NCBI GenBank assembly: GCA_021014945.1
Contig: MU266786.1
Coordinates: 1-14,425 of the forward strand
DNA: 14,425 nt
Origin: Leucogyrophana mollusca
Lineage: Eukaryota > Basidiomycota > Agaricomycetes > Boletales
Direction of reading: 5' to 3'
Shown: in pieces, positions 10,048-14,425 of the stretch
How positions within the stretch are numbered: position 1 is the first letter of the stretch
How the letters are laid out: each line of letters starts with the position of its first letter
Notes under the pieces: generated by a model
Told to the model about the DNA's origin: nothing
Database searches by the model: none
Seen by the model: the letters and a program-made list of their open reading frames with translations, nothing else
Made by a program: the position numbers and the translations under genes

Positions 10048-10960
10048 GGATCATCCATCCCCTAGCCTCCCGACCGTCAATCTACCAACCCACTCGTCTT
10101 TCCTTCCACCCATCGTTTGCTTATCCTACCGTCGATTTTCCGCTCCACTACCCATCGATACCGAGAGTGCATAGCGACAGATGATACCTTGAACCCGTGC
10201 GTCAGTCTTGCCACACCTCTCGGTTCCATCGTCTTTTCCTGATAACACGCAGCGCCGACACGACAGCAAGCCTCAGACGAAAATGACTCGATTCCAAGCC
10301 CCTACCTCCTGGGGTATTTTTTTTAAAAAATACCTAAACGCAATCCCTGCACGATCTTTGTCCCTAGCACGCCCAGAGGCGCTGCATGATCGCAGAAAGC
10401 CAACCGAGCATCCTTGAGGGACCTCCTCTAATTTTCCGCCCCCGAGCAGGCGCCGAGTCCCTGCGATCTTCCCCGACGGTCAATCGATCGTGTCCTGGGC
10501 TTGTACGTCCCTCATGGACACCGCCCAGTCCGACTCGGACTTGGCTGGGTATTTTGGTGGAGGCTTCAATGTTCCATTCGGTCCTCTATCACAATACACA
10601 GCCAAGTCGGCGCACCCGCGGGCCGGGCCAAGTAGCCTCCTTGCCGTTCCCGCTACGTTACGCCCACACCTTACCAGGGACCAGTGGCGATGTGCGGTAC
10701 ACTGGTGCTGGTCCGCGCCGGTCCTAGTCGCCCCTGATTCGACTGATTGATTGGTGTGCTTGTCGTAGGTGGGAGACAAGGGGGCGGGAGGGGCGGGTAC
10801 CCGAACCCGTGGGCCGAGTGGTCACGAGCTGCTCGGGGGCGCTCTGATCTTTCGTCTCGGTGGCGGTGGTTTTGGCGCAGTTGGGTGACATGGCGGTCCC
10901 GGTGTTAGTGTTCCTCCTAGCTGCCGTGGATTTCTTCCCCGTCTGTGTTCGGCGTACCCT
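10048..10960. other. Intergenic region without recognisable gene
   Basis: This is mixed-composition sequence with several open frames of 70-113 codons on both strands that overlap one another and match nothing I recognise. No consistent exon-intron model could be built. GGTCAATCGATCG occurs here (around 10481) and also near 9586, a minor repeat. A perfect A/T palindrome is listed separately. Confidence 0.45.
10313..10334. repeat. Perfect 10-bp inverted repeat with 2-nt spacer
   Basis: GGTATTTTTT and AAAAAATACC face each other across TT, giving a 22-bp A/T-rich palindrome in otherwise GC-balanced DNA. It could extrude as a small cruciform or be read as a hairpin with a U-rich stem. No gene ends next to it, so a terminator role is not supported. 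Confidence 0.8.
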
Positions 10961-11135
10961 CGTGAGCTTCTCTCCTTCCTTCCTTCCTTCCTCCCTCGCT
11001 GGCTCTTTCGCTCCCCGCTGGCTCATTCTCTCCTCGCCGGCTTCTCCTCTCGTCCACTTGTTCCTCTTCGGCTTCTCTCTCATCTAATTCCCCCCGTCTG
11101 CTTACCCTCTCTTAAGCTCCCCCCTTTTCCCACTT
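10961..11135 (+). repeat. Pyrimidine-rich tract with (CCTT)n microsatellite
   Basis: The plus strand is strongly C/T-rich over about 175 bp. A CCTT microsatellite of just under five units lies at 10974-10992, followed by CT-rich sequence with repeated CGCTGGCTC. Such purine/pyrimidine-asymmetric DNA can form triplex structures. It marks the left edge of the minisatellite-rich part of the window. Confidence 0.7.
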
Positions 11136-11290
11136 ACCCCTTGACGTGCACGCCGAACGCGCCCCCAGCAGGCCCAGCCCAGGATCCCCGAGCGAAGTAA
11201 TCCCGCGTCCCGGCCGCCCCCGAGCTCCTTGTCTCCCAACCAACTACCTGCGAGTTTCCCGTCTCCAAACCACCGAGTTCCCCGCCATGC

Positions 11291-11440
11291 GACGTGCGAT
11301 GCTCAGGGCTAAGGGGCCAAGTACATGTGATGTTCAGGCCAAGTACGATGCGATGTCCAGGACCAAGTACGATGCGACGCTCAGGACCAAGCACGATGTG
11401 ACGCTCAGGGCCAGGTATGATGCGACGTTCAGGCCCAGGG
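11291..11440 (+). repeat. 24-bp minisatellite array
   Basis: Exact 24-bp steps are seen at 11346, 11370, 11394 and 11418, with a 22-bp unit and a more diverged unit before them. A typical unit begins CGATGCGACGCTCAGGACCA and ends AGCA or AGTA. As 24 is a multiple of three, every frame gives an eight-residue repeat (KYDATLRT on plus; SVASYLVL or GPERHIVL on minus). I read this as a non-coding tandem array, since all frames are equally open and none joins a gene. Confidence 0.85.
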
Positions 11441-11481
11441 TAAGTATGGTCGTATGATCGCCACCGAAACGGGTACGCCGG

Positions 11482-11601
11482 GTGCGATGTTCGTGACTCG
11501 GATACATCTTCTCTACTCTGGTGTGATGTTCTTGACTCTGATTTAGCTCTGGTCCAATGTTCTTGGCTCGGGTGTGTGGTCTCGACGGATCGGTCGTGTA
11601 G
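11482..11601 (+). repeat. Diverged 24-bp-like units leading into the heptamer array
   Basis: Units such as GTGCGATGTTCGTGACTC, GTGTGATGTTCTTGACTC and GTCCAATGTTCTTGGCTC line up with the 24-bp unit to the left but are separated by 7-15 extra bases. The last one begins a leader (11559-11601) that recurs, diverged, at 11786-11821 in front of the second heptamer array. Confidence 0.6.
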
Positions 11602-11748
11602 CCTCCAGCGTTCACCGACCAACGACGAACGTTCAATGTTCAACGTCCAACGTCCAGCATTCAACGTCCAACGTCCAGCATTCAACGTCCAACCTTCACC
11701 GTCCAACGTCCAACGTTTAATGATCAACACTCAACATCCAGCGTCGAG
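11602..11748 (+). repeat. Heptanucleotide array 1 (CGTCCAA-like, 21 units)
   Basis: Split into sevens from 11602, the sequence gives 21 consecutive units without a single gap: mostly CGTCCAA, CGTCCAG, CATTCAA, CGTTCAA and close variants. Point changes are common, yet the 7-bp phase is never lost. Three units make 21 bp, so all frames encode the same rotating heptapeptide (FNVQRPA on plus, GRWTLNA on minus), which explains the long overlapping open frames on both strands. Confidence 0.88.
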
Positions 11749-11785
11749 TTCTTTATCGCTGGCTGGGATCCTGCCTCTGGGCTGG

Positions 11786-12019
11786 GTTCTTGGCTCAGAT
11801 GCATGGTTTCCATGGATCAGCTGTTCAGCGTCCAACCTCCAGCGTTCAATTTCCAATCTCCAGGGTCCAGCATCCAGTTTCTCCGATGTCCAGCTTCCAG
11901 GGTCCAACGTCCGCCTTCCAAAATCCAATGCCTGCCTTCCAGCGTTCAACGTCCACCTTCCAGCGTTCAACGTCCAAGGTCCAGCTTCCAGCGTTCAACC
12001 TCCAGCGTCCGCCTTCCAG
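11786..12019 (+). repeat. Leader copy plus heptanucleotide array 2
   Basis: Bases 11786-11821 are a diverged copy of the leader at 11559, offset 227 bp. Eight heptamers follow (11822-11877), then a 16-bp irregular piece, then 18 heptamers in phase (11894-12019), possibly two more. Units are CTTCCAG, CGTTCAA, CGTCCAA, GGTCCAG and similar. Leader plus array therefore forms a higher-order repeat seen twice. Confidence 0.85.
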
Positions 12020-12239
12020 TGCCCGACCCTCAAAGGCCTGGGGCAGGTTAGATACGAATATTATTCTGCACGCGGGCGTATGTGTGTAGCAGACTCTGAC
12101 CGGCACGTGCGGTGGACTTTGGCTGGAATAAAAATTGGACCTCTGCGGACGGTGGGCCTGGGCTGATCCCGCGTGATCTAACGTCGGAGAACTTGGAACG
12201 ATCGATGCTGGGGACGGAGATGTGTATTACAGCGACGTC
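12020..12239. other. Spacer between minisatellite families, no gene seen
   Basis: About 220 bp of sequence that fits neither the heptamer family on its left nor the G-rich family on its right. No open frame with recognisable content and no regulatory motif stood out. Confidence 0.5.
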
Positions 12240-14130
12240 GCCGGGGTGGGGGCGCAAAGTAAAGTCGGCGGGGGAGACGCGAGCGGAGCCGGGGGTGAGG
12301 CCTGAGGGACGTGTAGCCACGCCGGGGGTGGGGGACGCGGAGCAAAGTCAGTGCGAGGGTTGTGCAGCCACGCTGGGTGTGAGGCGCGAGGCCACGCCGG
12401 GGAAAGGGACGTGTAGTCACGCCGGAGATTAGGACTTGGAACAAAGCCGAGGGACACCAGCAAATCGCTTGAATGGCGCGTGAAGCAAATCCAGGGCGAG
12501 GGGCACGATGCCACACCGGGGGGGACGTGTGCCCGCGCTGGGTGGGGGACGTGAAGCTACACTGGGGAAGGACTGATTGCCACACCAAGGAGGGGACTTG
12601 GAGCAGAGCTGGGAAGGACGTGGTAGCAAAGCCGTTGCGAGGGTTGTGCAGTAAAGCCCGGGTATGGGCGCGGAGCCACACCGGGGTGAGGGGCCATGAA
12701 GCAAAGCCCGGGCGAGGGACATGAAGCAAAGCCGAGGCGAGGGGACGCGAAGCGAAGCAAAGCCGGGTGAGGGACGTGAGGCAAAGCCGGTGGGGGCCAC
12801 GAAGCGAAGCCACGCCGGGTGAGAGGGACGCGTAACAAAGCCGGTGAGGGACATGTGGCCACGCCGGGTGAGGGGTGCGTGACAAAGCTGTGGAATGGGA
12901 CATGTGGCCACGCCGGGCTGAGGGAAAGCGAAGCAAACCCGCGGAACGGGACGCGTAGCAAAGCTGGTGAGGGGACGTGTAGCGAAGCCGGGCGAGGGGA
13001 CGCGAAGCCACGCCGGGTGAGGGGCACGAGTAAAGCCATTGAGGGACACGAGTAAAGCCGTGGCGAGGGAAAGCGAAGCAAAGCCAGGGAAAGGGGACGC
13101 GTCGTCACGCCGGGTGAGGGATGCAAAGCAAAGCCGGTGTGAAAGTCGTGTAGCTACGCTGGGGTGATAGGCTTGAAGCTAAGTCAGGGCAAGGGACGCG
13201 GAGCAGAGCCAGGGAGGGACGTGTCGCCACGCCGAGGCGAGGGACGTGGAACAAAGCCGGGGCGAGGGGGCATGAAGCAAAGCCGAAGATTAGGACTTGG
13301 AACAAACTCGGGGGACATGGGTAAATCGCTTGGGTGAGCGCGAAGCCACACCAGAGCGAGGGGCCACGACGCAAAGCATGGGCGAGGGACACATAGCAAA
13401 CCCGGGGAGAGGAGACGCGAAGCAAAGCCTGGTGGGCGGACGCGAAGCAAACCCGGGGCGAGGAGGGGCGAGGGGATGCGAAGCAAAGGCGAGCCGGGGG
13501 GGGGCATGGAGAAAAGCTGGGAAGGGACGTGTCGCCACGTCGGGTGAGTGGCGCGTAGCAAAGCCGGTGAGGGACGCATGACCAAACTGTGGAATGGGAC
13601 GTGTCGCCATGCCGGGACGAGGGAAAGCAAAGCAAGCCGGGACAGGGGACGTGTAGCCACACCGGATTGGGGGGGGGACGCGTAGCAAAGCCGGTGCGAA
13701 GGTCATGCAGTAAAGCCGGGTGAGAATCGTGTAGTCACGCCGGGGCGATAGGTTGGGAGCCAAGTCAAGGTAAGGGAAGAGGAGCAAAGGCGAGGCGAGG
13801 GGACGCGTAGCAAAACCGGAGAGAGGAGACGTGAAGCAAAGTCGTGGAATGGGACGCAAAACAAAATCGTAAAAGGGGACGCAAAGAAAAGCCGTGGAAC
13901 GGGATGAGTAGCCTCGCCGAGGAGGGACGAGTAGCCGCGCCGGGGAGGTACGAGTAGCCACACCGTGGCCAGGGAAGGGGCGCAAGCAGAACCGGGGCGA
14001 GGTGCGAGTAGCCAGTGCTACACGGTGGTCGGGGATGTGAAAGCCGCGGTGGGGAACGGCGCCGTGGGAAGGGACGCGAAGCAAAGCCACACCAGGGAGA
14101 ACCGACGCGAAGCAAGGCCGGGGCGCGAGG
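12240..14130 (+). repeat. Long G-rich minisatellite of 24-26-bp units
   Basis: Nearly 1.9 kb is built of variable units close to GGGACGYGWAGCMAMGCCGG followed by a few bases such as GTGA or GCGA. Roughly 70 units are expected from the length. The plus strand is strongly purine- and G-rich, with frequent GGG runs and a run of nine G at 13669-13677. Unit lengths vary, so reading frames drift. The minus-strand unit lacks stop codons, giving several overlapping open frames of 185-277 codons there, while the plus strand is cut often by TGA and TAG. I do not call these as genes. Higher-order duplications are visible: 12427 with 13288 (861 bp apart), 12890 with 13589 (699 bp), 13140 with 13720 (about 580 bp). 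Confidence 0.88.
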
Positions 14131-14211
14131 CATAGAGCAGGTTGGGGTGCCGACCGTAGAGGGGTGCCAGGCGTCGTTAGGCATGGTCCTCGGGTCCATC
14201 TCGCGAGGTCA

Positions 14212-14382
14212 CTAGAGAGAAATGAATAGTATATCTCAGTTTCGACGGGCGAGAACTCAGTACACGAATATAAAGTACCTAGAGAGAAATGAATAGTATC
14301 TAGGGACTATCAGTAAAAGTAAGATATGTTCGAGAAAGGGGGAAACTCACATCTCAGTTTCGACGGGCGAGAACTGAGATGT
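14212..14382. repeat. Interleaved short direct repeats and a perfect hairpin at the right end
   Basis: A 21-bp repeat starting CTAGAGAGAAATGAATAG occurs at 14212-14232 and 14279-14299 (67 bp apart). A 25-bp repeat starting ATCTCAGTTTCGACGGGCGA occurs at 14233-14257 and 14351-14375 (118 bp apart). The second copy sits in a perfect inverted repeat, ACATCTCAGTT (14349-14359) against AACTGAGATGT (14372-14382), with a 12-nt loop. In the first copy the right arm differs, so that hairpin is weaker. This family is unrelated to the G-rich array on its left and may be a mobile-element end or a regulatory repeat continuing outside the window. Confidence 0.75.
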
Positions 14383-14425
14383 TGAATGCTACGGGCTAGC
14401 TTTTAAGGTCGGCGGCTCGGCCGTC

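Noticed and set aside
10480..10779. 99-codon minus-strand and 86-codon plus-strand frames over the same DNA
   Set aside because: Mutual shadows with no recognised motif; neither could be extended by plausible splicing.
11291..12019. CRISPR-like array of regular repeats
   Set aside because: Units are directly adjacent with no unique spacers, the context is eukaryotic, and there are no cas genes; these are minisatellites.
11134..12166. Long overlapping open frames on both strands (up to 198 codons) encoding heptapeptide or octapeptide repeats
   Set aside because: Repeat periods of 7 and 24 bp without stops keep every frame open; all frames are equally good, there is no start context or splice structure, and no link to a gene.
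12240..14130. Telomeric or rDNA-like repeat
   Set aside because: Units do not match TTAGGG-type telomere repeats and show no rRNA similarity; the array is a degenerate 24-26-bp minisatellite.

Overview
The window looks like a piece of a filamentous basidiomycete (Agaricomycetes) chromosome. Evidence: intron-rich genes with short introns (49-74 nt) that mostly start GTRNGT-like, carry CTRAY-like branch points and end in CAG/TAG; a fungal gamma-tubulin complex subunit; a secreted GH5-type glycoside hydrolase; and a long regulatory/minisatellite stretch with no convincing gene. Species cannot be named from the sequence. All three main genes could be spliced by hand into frame-consistent, uninterrupted models.

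Layout. Bases 1-123 may hold the 3' end of a plus-strand gene. On the minus strand 3761 to 161 lies a ten-exon gene for a predicted 1035-residue protein of unknown role, whose C-terminal part carries residues suggestive of a PD-(D/E)XK nuclease-like fold. Across a 558-bp divergent intergenic region, a ten-exon plus-strand gene (4320 to 7277) encodes an 821-residue Spc97/GCP2-type gamma-tubulin complex component. Only 173 bp further on, tail to tail, a four-exon minus-strand gene (8970 to 7451) encodes a 440-residue secreted GH5-like hydrolase (mannanase-like), with a TATA-like element just upstream.

From about 9.0 kb to the right end (5.4 kb) I find no convincing gene. This part holds an orphan TATA/pyrimidine promoter-like element, a diverged 58-bp duplication, an A/T palindrome, a pyrimidine tract, and then a nest of unrelated minisatellites. 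These are a 24-bp array, two 7-bp (CGTCCAA-like) arrays each preceded by the same diverged leader (a 227-bp higher-order duplication), and a nearly 1.9-kb strand-asymmetric G-rich array of 24-26-bp units with internal higher-order duplications. The last 200 bp hold interleaved short direct repeats and a perfect 11-bp stem hairpin. Many long open frames here, especially on the minus strand, come from stop-poor repeat units.

The genes do not form a pathway: a cytoskeletal housekeeping gene and a secreted carbohydrate-active enzyme happen to neighbour a possibly lineage-specific gene and a repeat nest. The least explained items are the large PD-(D/E)XK-like protein and the nested minisatellite locus.
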